The translations under genes and the position numbers were made by a program. The notes beneath the pieces were generated by a model that was not told the origin of the DNA, did not search any database, and saw only the letters and a program-made list of their open reading frames with translations. Positions 18,001 to 25,651 of a DNA stretch of 64,000 bases are shown here, piece after piece (within the stretch, counting starts at the first letter, position 1; every line of letters starts with the position of its first letter). This stretch comes from CAVUMR01 sp963742715 (GTDB lineage: Bacteria; Actinomycetota; Actinomycetes; Mycobacteriales; Micromonosporaceae): positions 682,001-746,000 of the forward strand of contig CAVUMR010000003.1 of assembly GCA_963742715.1 (NCBI GenBank), read 5' to 3'.

Positions 18001-18707
18001 AACAGGTCCAGGATCGACACGTCGAAGCCGAACGAGGCGAACGCGAGCCCGCGCTCGAACGCCCGCGGCCCGGCCTCGGCCACCGCCGCGGTGACGAACG
18101 CGACCAGGCTCCGATGGCTGACCAGCACGCCCTTCGGCCGGCCGGTGGATCCCGAGGTGAACAGGGCGTACGCGGCATTGTCGAGTCGGGCCGGACACGG
18201 CGGCGGCACCGTCTCGGTCGCGGACGGGTCGTCCGCGCGGTCCGGGATGACGACGAGTTGCCGGCCGCTGGCACCGGCGAGCCACTCGGCGCCGTCACCG
18301 TCGGCCAGCCAGTCGGCGCCGGCACGGTCGGCCAGCACCACCTGTACGCCGGCGTCGTCGAGCGCGGCGAGGGCCCGCTGCCGCGGCTGCTCGGTGTCGA
18401 CCGGCAGGTACACCCCGCCACTGGCCAGCACGCCGAGCACCGCACCGAGTACCGGTGGGCGCCGCCGGGCACACACCGCGACCGGTATCTCGGGGCCGAC
18501 GCCGTACCCGCGCAGCCGCTCGGCCACCGCACCGGCGAGCGCCAGGAGCTGCCGGTACGTCAGCCGCTCGGCACCTTGCGCGACCGCGACCGCATCGGGG
18601 GTACGGGCCGCCTGCTCGGCGACGAGCACCGGCAGCGGAACCCGGGGATAGCAGTACGACGGGCCGTGACCGGACGGTGCCGGGAGCTCGCGGTGACCAT
18701 CGGTCAT
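15087..18707 (-). CDS. Nonribosomal peptide synthetase, A-PCP-C-PCP
   Basis: 1206 residues from ATG 18707 behind GGGAG. The adenylation domain (~30-530) has LFTSGSTGRPKGV, NRYGVTEAT, YRTGDL, GRIDRQIKIHGQRIE and the A10 lysine in RTGSDKID. PCP1 has Ser579 in DVGGHS. The condensation domain (~620-1060) has an intact HHAVFDG (766-772). PCP2 has Ser1131 in DVGGHS. There is no N-terminal C domain, so this is an initiating module, and no A domain for PCP2 and no thioesterase. My by-eye specificity code is D-V-L-S-M-G-R-V-D-K: Asp235 implies an alpha-amino acid, and the acidic residue at 331 hints at a basic side chain. Probably works with the divergent amidinotransferase and the PKS. Confidence 0.93.
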   Translation of the reverse strand: MTDGHRELPAPSGHGPSYCYPRVPLPVLVAEQAARTPDAVAVAQGAERLTYRQLLALAGAVAERLRGYGVGPEIPVAVCARRRPPVLGAVLGVLASGGVYLPVDTEQPRQRALAALDDAGVQVVLADRAGADWLADGDGAEWLAGASGRQLVVIPDRADDPSATETVPPPCPARLDNAAYALFTSGSTGRPKGVLVSHRSLVAFVTAAVAEAGPRAFERGLAFASFGFDVSILDLFAPLLAGGTVHLVNEADRVDPARLQRLLAEQRITMASLPPVLLPLLEPAKLPELALVMTGTEPPGPEQVERWTGATADGSPRRLLNRYGVTEATVDSTSFDATGRWTRPLPIGSPLPNTDVYIVDSQGNRVPPGQPGELLIGGTGLARGYLGRPAQTAAAFVPDPFGGTKGGRLYRTGDLVGWGRDGALEFLGRIDRQIKIHGQRIEVGEVEAVLRGHPRVGNALVLPVPEAGGTGLLAVVVPAVPDQPGPDEGELRAYCADRVPASMVPGRMLRLAGFPRTGSDKIDIARLLELAAASTGRRVAAVRAAEDPLTIAVSRVWCAVLGIEVAGLDDDFFDVGGHSVAAMRLAAGLRTELGREVAVEDVFAGRTLAGVAARVAAAPLLSPDTADLATGAEPALSPAQQRLWFLDQLAPDSVAYNVPMAHRLRGPLDVAALADALTAVANRQQVLRWRIVPGADEPRAVVDPPGPVPLPVDDLSTLAPAERSEALAAALSEEGGTPFDLASGPLWRARLIRLAPDDHVLAITAHHAVFDGWSTQPLYADLSRAYGGDPLPPPAASYADYVAWRSDRARDRAADDLSWWIEHLAGVPTVLELPADHPRPPVQTYRGESTIAVVDEATTVAVGKVAATVGATPTAVLLAAFAHLLHRVSGVDDLVLGTPVADRRHAAFEDLIGFFVEIVPLRLRPDPAATFEAAARAARDELLDTLAHPEAPIERLVDAIGVRRDATRNPLVQVLFNVYNFPQPPPRFAGLTATALPDRPPGSPFDLTVYIAEPDGQLSVELLYNPDLFAAERIKALLTAYLHLLGELVAHPDRPAVAATLPAALVDAITAAGAVRAAEPAPSPPGIEPLVPVVTGPLSPTEQVIADVWREVLGLPAVRATDNFFDVGGHSMAMVKVRDRLARRLGRQVPVAELFRYPNVRALAAHLDGSAAADNLAQVVARGAARRQRARRSAARHRPLPPASEG

Positions 18708-18766
18708 GCGGTCGGCTCCCGGTGGCCGGGCTGCGTCATGCGTCGTCCTTCCCCACGATCCATGTC

Positions 18767-18795
18767 TGTATATCTCGTCATGCGCGACGGGTCGA
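18767..18795 (-). promoter_or_regulatory. Candidate promoter of the NRPS gene
   Basis: Minus strand: TCGACC (18795-18790), 17-bp spacer, TATACA (18772-18767). The layout equals the one before the LanB gene (TCGACT-N17-TATAAG), supporting a shared sigma factor. Transcription would start near 18760, about 50 nt before the ATG. Confidence 0.5.
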
Positions 18796-18847
18796 GGCGG
18801 CTGCCGCAATTGCCCCGACCTGCCCTTTTTCCGCCGCACGGCCCCGG

Positions 18848-18853
18848 TTGACA
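18848..18853 (+). promoter_or_regulatory. Candidate -35 element of the amidinotransferase promoter
   Basis: A consensus TTGACA on the plus strand 82 bp before the start codon, in the lower-GC divergent spacer shared with the NRPS gene. No -10 at ideal spacing is obvious (AAGCAT lies at 17 bp). Confidence 0.35.
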
Positions 18854-18934
18854 CTAAAGACTCAGCTAGGAAGCATCTAATTCCGTCGATCCGATCGAGA
18901 TCGGAAAGCCTGTCGCCCCGACGGAGAATCCCGC

Positions 18935-20017
18935 ATGTCAGCTGTACCCGGTGCCGCCGAATCCAGCCCTGCCGTTTCGTCCTGGACGGAATGGGATCCG
19001 CTGGAGGAGGTCATCGTCGGCGTGATCGACGGTGCCGTGGTACCGCCGGCGGACGCCACCGCGCTGTCCACCGTGTCGCCGGCCCGGTGGGGGTTCTTCC
19101 AGGAGCACGGCGGCAAGCCGTTCCCGGCCGACCTGCTCAGCGCCGCCGAGCGCGAGCTGGACGGGTTCGTCGCGCTGCTCGAGGGCGAGGGCATCACGGT
19201 GCGCCGGCCCGACCGGGTCGATCACGCCCGCCCGTTCGGAACCCCGGATTGGACGGTACCGGCCGGAAACGCGGCCACCATGCCGCGCGACGGCATCCTG
19301 GTCGTCGGCGACCTGCTGATCGAGTGTCCGATGGCCTGGCGCACCCGGTACTTCGAGACGTTCCCGTACCGTCGGCTGCTCCGGGAGTACTTCGACCGGG
19401 GCGCGCGCTGGGTGTCCGCACCGAAGCCGGAGCTGCGGGACGAGTTCTTCGACGACTCGTTCGTCGCGGCCGGTACCGACGTCGACCACTGGATCACCGA
19501 CAACAGCGAGATCACCTTCGACGCGGCCGACTTCGCCCGCTGCGGCCGCGACCTGTTCGTACAGCGCAGCCACGTCACCACCCCGGCCGGCATCGAGTGG
19601 CTGCGCCGGCTGCTCGGGGACGGGTTCCGGGTACACGAGGTGCCGGTCGACGACTCGCACGCGCTGCACATCGACGCCTCGTTCGTACCGATGGCACCGG
19701 GCAAGCTGCTGATCAACCCGGAGCGGGTGCCGGAGGTACCGGCAATGTTCAAGTCCTGGGACGTACTGACCGCACCGGCACCGTCCGGCGCACCGGTACC
19801 GGGCTGGAGCAGCGCCTGGATGCACATGAACATCCTGATGCTGGACGAGCAGCGGGTGGTGGTGGAGGCCGGCGAGACCGACACCATCGAGGCGTTCCGG
19901 AGTTGGGGCTTCACCCCGCTGCCGTGCGAGTTCGCGCACTTCTACCAGCTCGGCGGCTCGTTCCACTGCGCGACGCTGGACGTCCGGCGCCGCGGCGAGC
20001 TGCGCTCGTACTTCTAG
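18935..20017 (+). CDS. Amidinotransferase (glycine amidinotransferase family)
   Basis: 360 residues, ATG 18935 behind GGAGA. This family moves the amidino group from arginine to an amine acceptor through a Cys-amidino intermediate. The catalytic set is visible: Asp in FDAADF (~196-199), His245 in ALHIDASF and Cys345 in SFHCATLDVRRRG; the N-terminal strand WDPLEEVIVG is typical. Relatives include mitochondrial AGAT, streptomycin StrB and the cyanotoxin enzymes CyrA and SxtG. Its place between NRPS and PKS genes indicates it makes a guanidino building block or tailors the product. The acceptor is unknown. Confidence 0.92.
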   Translation: MSAVPGAAESSPAVSSWTEWDPLEEVIVGVIDGAVVPPADATALSTVSPARWGFFQEHGGKPFPADLLSAAERELDGFVALLEGEGITVRRPDRVDHARPFGTPDWTVPAGNAATMPRDGILVVGDLLIECPMAWRTRYFETFPYRRLLREYFDRGARWVSAPKPELRDEFFDDSFVAAGTDVDHWITDNSEITFDAADFARCGRDLFVQRSHVTTPAGIEWLRRLLGDGFRVHEVPVDDSHALHIDASFVPMAPGKLLINPERVPEVPAMFKSWDVLTAPAPSGAPVPGWSSAWMHMNILMLDEQRVVVEAGETDTIEAFRSWGFTPLPCEFAHFYQLGGSFHCATLDVRRRGELRSYF

Positions 20018-20076
20018 ACCGCCGTCGCGGGCGGGCCGAGGAACGGCAGGTCGCGGTGCGCGGCTGAAACGGCCGG

Positions 20077-20104
20077 TCGCGGGCGGGCCGGAGCCCGCCC
20101 GCGA
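20077..20104. terminator. Stem-loop between convergent amidinotransferase and PKS genes
   Basis: A perfect 12-bp GC stem (20077-20088 with 20093-20104) and a 4-base CGGA loop lie in the 98-bp gap between the two convergent stops. There is no U-tract, as usual for actinomycetes. Likely bidirectional. Confidence 0.7.
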
Positions 20105-20115
20105 ACCACTGTGAC

Positions 20116-23100
20116 CTACCGGCCCGGTCGGGCCAGCCGCGGAATCGACGTCTCGGCCGGTGCCGCGCCGGCCGTGCTCTCGGTCGCCCGCAGCTGCTCC
20201 ACCAGCTTCGCCAGGCCGGCCACGGTCGGCGTCTCGAACAGGCTCCGCATCGGCAGCTTCACGTTGACCGCCTTGCGGATCTGCGCGATGAGCTGCACCG
20301 CGACCAGCGAGTTGCCGCCGAGGTCGAAGAAGTCGTCCTCGGCCCCGACCCGGCCCGCGCCCAGCACGTCGGCCCAGATGCCGGCCAGGGTCGCCTCCAG
20401 CTCGTTGCGCGGCGCCACCCAATCGTCGTCCAGGGTCCGATCGGCGCCGACCGCGTCCTCGGCGTCCAGTTGCGCCGCGACCGCCTCGGTGGTGACCTGC
20501 CAGGTGGACGCCATCGCCGCCGCCACCGACCGCACCGACACGACCACCTGCGGTCCCAGGTCGGTACCGAGCAGCCGGCGGAACGCCTCCGCGCCGTCGG
20601 CCGGTCGGATGCCGAGCTCGCCGGCCGGGCCGGTGCCGGCCGCCTGACCAGCGCCGCCGTCGGAGCCGCTGACCGTGGAGGTCATCGCGGTCGGGTCGAC
20701 CCGGCGCAGCATGAACTCGCCGATCTCCACCACCGGGTTGCCGGCGTCGTCGAGCAGCGTGATGTCCGCCGACTCGATCTCCGACCCGCCCGAGCCGGTG
20801 TGCCGCAGGTGCGCCCACACCCGCGCCGGCATCGGACCACGGACCGCGATCCGGCCGTACCCGAGCGGGAGTGCCGGGCCGCCGCTGCTGGTACCGAAGC
20901 TGGTCGCCTCGTCCAGTACGGCCGGGTGGATCCCCCACCGGTCCAGTTCACCGGCCACCGGTCCCGCCGCCTCCAGCAGCGCGAGCTCCTCGCCGTCGCC
21001 GACGTACACCCGCCGCAGGCTGCGCCACCGCGGCCCGAAACTGACCAGGCCGCTGCGGGATGCGTAGTCGTCCGGTCCGAGGTCGTGCGGCGTGCCGCAG
21101 CGGGCCCGGATCGCGTCGAGGTCCCGCACCGACGCGGGCGCCGGGACGATCCAGCCGGCGGTACCTCGCACATGGGTCGTACCGGTGCCGCTGGTGATCT
21201 GGAAGTCCACCCCTTCGCCGGTCGGTACGCCGAACACGACCCGCAGTTCGGTACCGGTGCCGTCCGGTACCGCCAGCGGCTCCAGGAACGCGACGTCACG
21301 CAGCTCGATCACGGCGTCCGGACCCGGCGCGGGCAACACCGCCGCGGCGGCGGCCCGGGCCACGTCCAGGTGACCGGTACCGGGCAGCACCGGTACCCCG
21401 GCGATCCGGTGCTCGTCCAGGATCCAGTGCCGCTCCGGGTCGAGCCGCCCGCCCACCCAGGCCGGATCGTCACCGGTGGCCGGGTGGTACGCGGTGAGCA
21501 GCGGGTGCTCCACCGGCTGCCCCTGTCCGGCCCGGGAGAACGCGCGCAGCTGCTCGGGTACCTCGGTCTCCACCGCCATGCCGACCTCGAGCCAGCCGCC
21601 CCAGTTGATCGAGACCACCCGCGCGCGCCAGCCGTGGTCGCTGGCCGCGTACGCGTCCAGGAAGCTGTTCGCGGCGCAGTAGTCGACCTGCCCGAGGCCG
21701 CCGATGACGCTGGTGATGGACGAGCAGAGCGCGACAAAGTCCAGCTCGAGGTCGCCGAACGCCTGGTACAACGCGAGCGTGCCGGTGAGCTTCGGCCCGA
21801 ACACCCGCTCGGCGTCGGCCCGCTCCTTCACCTCGACGAGCCCGCCACCGGGCAGGCCGGCGGCGTGCACGATGCCGTCCACCCGGCCGAACCGCGCGAT
21901 CGTCTCGTCCCGTACCCGGCGCAGGTCCTCGACGCTGACCACGTCCGCGGCCAGCGGCAACACCTCGCCACCGGCCTTCTCGATCCGGCGCACCGCGGCG
22001 ATGGCGCGACCGGTGCGGTCGGTCTCACCGTGGCTCAACAGGTACTCGTCCCAGCTGTCCCGCGCGGGCAGCCCGGACCGGGACAGCAGCACCAGCCGGG
22101 CCTGCACCCGATTGGCCAGATCCTCGGCGATCGTGACGCCGATGCCACCGAGCCCACCGGTGATCACGTACACGCCGTTCTCGCGTACCGCCGCGCCGCC
22201 CCGGTCGGGAGCCGCGGGCAGCGCTACCGCGCCGGCATCCGGCAGCCAGCGCCGGCCGTTGCGCAGCGCCACCAGCACCTCTCGCGCGTCGGCCGGCTCC
22301 CCGTCGGACCCGCTCAGCAGGGCGCCGACCAGGCCGTTGTCCGTGGCGTCACAGTCGATCTGGTGTACCGAGACGGAAGCGCTCAGCTCCAGCGGTACCA
22401 CCTTCGCGATGCCGGCCACGGTGGCGTGCTCCGGCCGGGTCAGGTCGGTACCGGTCACGCCGACCGTGCCGGTGGTGATCGCGTCGAGTCGTACCGGCTC
22501 CGTCAGGTCCGCGCCGGCGAGCGCCTGGCACAGGTACAGCAGGCTGTAGAAGCCCAGGTCCTGTGCCTGGTTCAGGGCCGCCAGGTCGGCTCCGGCCGGT
22601 TCGCCGGACAGTGCCCAGGCGTGCACGATCCGGTCCGGCAGGCCACCGGCCCCGACGAGCTCGGCGAGCTCGGCGACCAGCGTGTCGTAGTCGGCCCGCT
22701 CGGCCGGTCGGATCGCGATCGTGTCGGCGTCCCGCTGGTACGACCCGCCGGGGCGCACCACGGTCACGTCGGTACCACCGGCGCGCAGCTCGGCGGCGAG
22801 CCGGTCCGCCCGCTCGTCGTTGGCGAACAGCAGGCAGCGCGCCATCGCGGTACGCGCGACCGTCGGTGCCTGCTGCCGCCAGGTCGGCACGCTGAACCAG
22901 TCGTCCAGCGGCAGCGGGCCGGTCGGCTCTGGTACCGCCGTCGCGGCGGTCGCCTCGATCGGGTCGGGGTCGACCCAGTGGTGCTTGCGCTCGAACGGGT
23001 AGGTGGGCAGCGGTACCCGGAAGCCGGTCCCGCCGAAGCTGGGCAGCGGTACGCCGGCCGCCCACAGCTTGCCGACCGCGGCGAGGATCGTGGCCAGGTC

Positions 23101-25641
23101 GCCCTGCTTCTCGGTCGGTCCGGGCAGGCTGTGTACCGCCGGCGCGGCGCCCTTGGGCACCTGCATGCGGGCCAGCCCGGCCAACTGCCGGCCGGGGCCG
23201 CATTCGAGCAGCTGCCACTCGCCACCGCTGCCGTACACGGTGGCCACACAGTCGCCGAACCGGACCGCGTGGCGCAGGTGCCCGGCCCAGTACGACGGAT
23301 CCGTCGCCTGCTCCGCGGTCAACCAGTCGCCGGTCCGGTTCGACACCACCGGCAGCCGGGGTGCCTGTCGCGGTACCGCCGCGACCAGCGACCGGAACTC
23401 GTCCAGGATCGGATCCATCATCGGCGAGTGGAACGCGTGCGAGGTACGCAGCACCTTCGCCCCGATGCCGTCCGCCTTCAACGCCTGCTGGAACGCCTCG
23501 ACCAGCTCCGTCTCGCCGGCCACCACACAGGTACCGGGACCGTTCACCGTCGCGATCGACAGACCCTCCGGCAGCCTCGCGGAGATCTCGTCCTCACCGC
23601 GCTGCACCGCCACCATCGACCCCGCCGGCAGCGACTGCATCAACCGGCCACGCGCCGCCACCAACCGCACCGCGTCCTCGACCGTGAACACCCCGGCCAG
23701 CGTCGCCGCGACGTACTCACCGATCGAATGCCCCACCAGCGCCGCCGGCGACACCCCCCACGACAGCCACAACTTGGCCAGCGCGTACTCGATCGTGAAC
23801 AACGCCGGCTGCGTCAACGCCGTCTGACCCAACTCCGCGTCCGCGGCCGCCCGCTCCTCGTCCGAACCAGTGGCGAACAGCAGCGCCCGCAGATCCCGAC
23901 CAAGCTCCGCCGTCAACACCGACGCGCACTCGTCCACCGCCGCCGCGAACACCGGCTCCTGCGCGTACAACTCCGACCCCATGCCGGCGTACTGCGAACC
24001 CTGCCCGGAGAACATCAGCGCTACCTGCGGCGGCGTTCCCGGCGCGGCGCCGGCCAGGCGCCGCTTCTTGTCCCGCAACCCGGCTACCGCGTCCGCGGTG
24101 TCGGAGGCCACCACCGCAACCCGGTGACCGTGTACGGCGCGGCCGACCCGCAGCGTGTGTGCCACGTCGGCCAGGTCCAGCTCGGGGTGATCGGTCAGGT
24201 GCCCGGCCAGCCGGTCCACCGCCTTGCCGAGCGCGGCCTCACTCCGCGCGGACAGCTGCACCAGGTGCGGCCGGGCCGCCGGCCGGGGCCGGTCGAGCAC
24301 CGGCGCCTCTTCCAGCACCACATGCGCGTTCGTGCCACCGATGCCGAACGAGCTGACCCCGGCGCGGCGCGGTACGCCGTCCGGCTCCCAGGTGGACAGG
24401 GAGGCGGCCACGTAGAACGGGCTGGTGTCGAAGTCGATGGCCGGGTTCGGCTCGTCGAAGTTGATCGTCGGCGGGATCAGCCGGTGCTTCATGGCCAGCA
24501 GCGTCTTGATGACGCCCACGATGCCGGCGGCCTGGCTCAGGTGGCCGATGTTGGACTTCACCGAGCCGATGCCGCACCAGCCGGTGTCCTCGGTGTCCGT
24601 CCCGTACGCGCGGGACAGCGCCGACACCTCGATCGGGTCGCCCAGCCCGGTACCGGTGCCGTGCGCCTCCACGTAGGTGATCGTGCGCGGGTCCACCGCG
24701 GCCAGGCCCAGCGCCTGCGCGACCACCTCGGCCTGCCCCTCGGCGCTCGGTGCGGTGAAGCCGACCTTCGCCGACCCGTCGTTGTTGATCGCGTTGCCGA
24801 GGATCAGGCCGTGGATGTGGTCGCCGTCGGCGATCGCGTCGGGCAGCCGCTTGAGCACCGCCACCCCGGCTCCGCTGCCCCACATCGTGCCGGCGGCCTT
24901 GGCGTCGAACGGCCGGCAGTGCCCGTCCGGCGAGGTGATCCCGCCGTCGTGGTGGATGTACCCGTGGCCGTGCGGCAACTCGATGCACACCCCGCCGGCC
25001 AGCGCCATGTCGCACTCGCCGTTGCGCAGCGCCTCGGCGGCCAGGTGCGTGGCGACCAGGGAGGTCGAACAGGCGGTGTGCAGGGTGAAGCTCGGCCCGC
25101 GCAGGTTCAGCTTGTACGACACGAGCGTGGCCAGGTAGTCGGGGTTGTTGCCGACGTTCATCGACAGCAGCCCGGCGCCGGAGAGCAGCCGCTGGTTGCG
25201 CTTGATGTGCTCCCACATGTAGTCATCCGCGCCGGTACCGCCGTACACGCCGATCTCGCCGTCGTACCGGGCCGGGTCGTACCCGGCGTCCTCCAGCGCG
25301 GTGTGCGCCAGCTCCAGGAACAGCCGGTGCTGCGGGTCGGTGAGCTGCGCCTCCCGCGAGGTCATACCGAAGAAGCTGGCGTCGAAGTAGCCGACGTCGT
25401 CCAGCATCGGAGCCGCGGCGACGAAAGCGGGGTCGTCGACCTTGTGCTCCGGCACCCCGGCCGCGAGCTGCTCCTCCCGGCTGAAGAACGACACCGACTC
25501 GGTACCGGACTTCAGGTTCTGCCAGAACTCCCGCTGGTCACGCGCGCCCGGTACCCGGCAGGACAGGCCCACCACGGCGATCGGCTCGACCCCGTCCGGC
25601 TCGCCGTACTGCGGGGCGGTCTGCTCGAGCTCGTTGGTCAT
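20116..25641 (-). CDS. Type I polyketide synthase module, KS-AT-KR-DH-ACP
   Basis: 1841 residues; ATG 25641 behind GAGAGG, 10 bp after the LanB stop, so cotranscribed with it. KS: Cys191 in HTACSTS, His327 in EAHGTGT, His367 in NIGHL. AT: Ser639 in GHSIGE and HAFH (735-738), predicting malonyl-CoA. A structural KR half (~920-1130) precedes the catalytic KR, with GGLGGIG (1162-1168), Ser in CSSITS, Tyr1321 and Asn1325. DH: His1411 in HxxxGxxxxP and Asp1577 in HPAVLDEA. ACP: Ser1778 in LGGNSL. The DH lies after the KR, unlike the canonical order. No thioesterase is present. Complete reductive residues predict a 2,3-alkene after one malonyl extension. Confidence 0.95.
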   Translation of the reverse strand: MTNELEQTAPQYGEPDGVEPIAVVGLSCRVPGARDQREFWQNLKSGTESVSFFSREEQLAAGVPEHKVDDPAFVAAAPMLDDVGYFDASFFGMTSREAQLTDPQHRLFLELAHTALEDAGYDPARYDGEIGVYGGTGADDYMWEHIKRNQRLLSGAGLLSMNVGNNPDYLATLVSYKLNLRGPSFTLHTACSTSLVATHLAAEALRNGECDMALAGGVCIELPHGHGYIHHDGGITSPDGHCRPFDAKAAGTMWGSGAGVAVLKRLPDAIADGDHIHGLILGNAINNDGSAKVGFTAPSAEGQAEVVAQALGLAAVDPRTITYVEAHGTGTGLGDPIEVSALSRAYGTDTEDTGWCGIGSVKSNIGHLSQAAGIVGVIKTLLAMKHRLIPPTINFDEPNPAIDFDTSPFYVAASLSTWEPDGVPRRAGVSSFGIGGTNAHVVLEEAPVLDRPRPAARPHLVQLSARSEAALGKAVDRLAGHLTDHPELDLADVAHTLRVGRAVHGHRVAVVASDTADAVAGLRDKKRRLAGAAPGTPPQVALMFSGQGSQYAGMGSELYAQEPVFAAAVDECASVLTAELGRDLRALLFATGSDEERAAADAELGQTALTQPALFTIEYALAKLWLSWGVSPAALVGHSIGEYVAATLAGVFTVEDAVRLVAARGRLMQSLPAGSMVAVQRGEDEISARLPEGLSIATVNGPGTCVVAGETELVEAFQQALKADGIGAKVLRTSHAFHSPMMDPILDEFRSLVAAVPRQAPRLPVVSNRTGDWLTAEQATDPSYWAGHLRHAVRFGDCVATVYGSGGEWQLLECGPGRQLAGLARMQVPKGAAPAVHSLPGPTEKQGDLATILAAVGKLWAAGVPLPSFGGTGFRVPLPTYPFERKHHWVDPDPIEATAATAVPEPTGPLPLDDWFSVPTWRQQAPTVARTAMARCLLFANDERADRLAAELRAGGTDVTVVRPGGSYQRDADTIAIRPAERADYDTLVAELAELVGAGGLPDRIVHAWALSGEPAGADLAALNQAQDLGFYSLLYLCQALAGADLTEPVRLDAITTGTVGVTGTDLTRPEHATVAGIAKVVPLELSASVSVHQIDCDATDNGLVGALLSGSDGEPADAREVLVALRNGRRWLPDAGAVALPAAPDRGGAAVRENGVYVITGGLGGIGVTIAEDLANRVQARLVLLSRSGLPARDSWDEYLLSHGETDRTGRAIAAVRRIEKAGGEVLPLAADVVSVEDLRRVRDETIARFGRVDGIVHAAGLPGGGLVEVKERADAERVFGPKLTGTLALYQAFGDLELDFVALCSSITSVIGGLGQVDYCAANSFLDAYAASDHGWRARVVSINWGGWLEVGMAVETEVPEQLRAFSRAGQGQPVEHPLLTAYHPATGDDPAWVGGRLDPERHWILDEHRIAGVPVLPGTGHLDVARAAAAAVLPAPGPDAVIELRDVAFLEPLAVPDGTGTELRVVFGVPTGEGVDFQITSGTGTTHVRGTAGWIVPAPASVRDLDAIRARCGTPHDLGPDDYASRSGLVSFGPRWRSLRRVYVGDGEELALLEAAGPVAGELDRWGIHPAVLDEATSFGTSSGGPALPLGYGRIAVRGPMPARVWAHLRHTGSGGSEIESADITLLDDAGNPVVEIGEFMLRRVDPTAMTSTVSGSDGGAGQAAGTGPAGELGIRPADGAEAFRRLLGTDLGPQVVVSVRSVAAAMASTWQVTTEAVAAQLDAEDAVGADRTLDDDWVAPRNELEATLAGIWADVLGAGRVGAEDDFFDLGGNSLVAVQLIAQIRKAVNVKLPMRSLFETPTVAGLAKLVEQLRATESTAGAAPAETSIPRLARPGR

Positions 25642-25651
25642 CGTCGACCTC

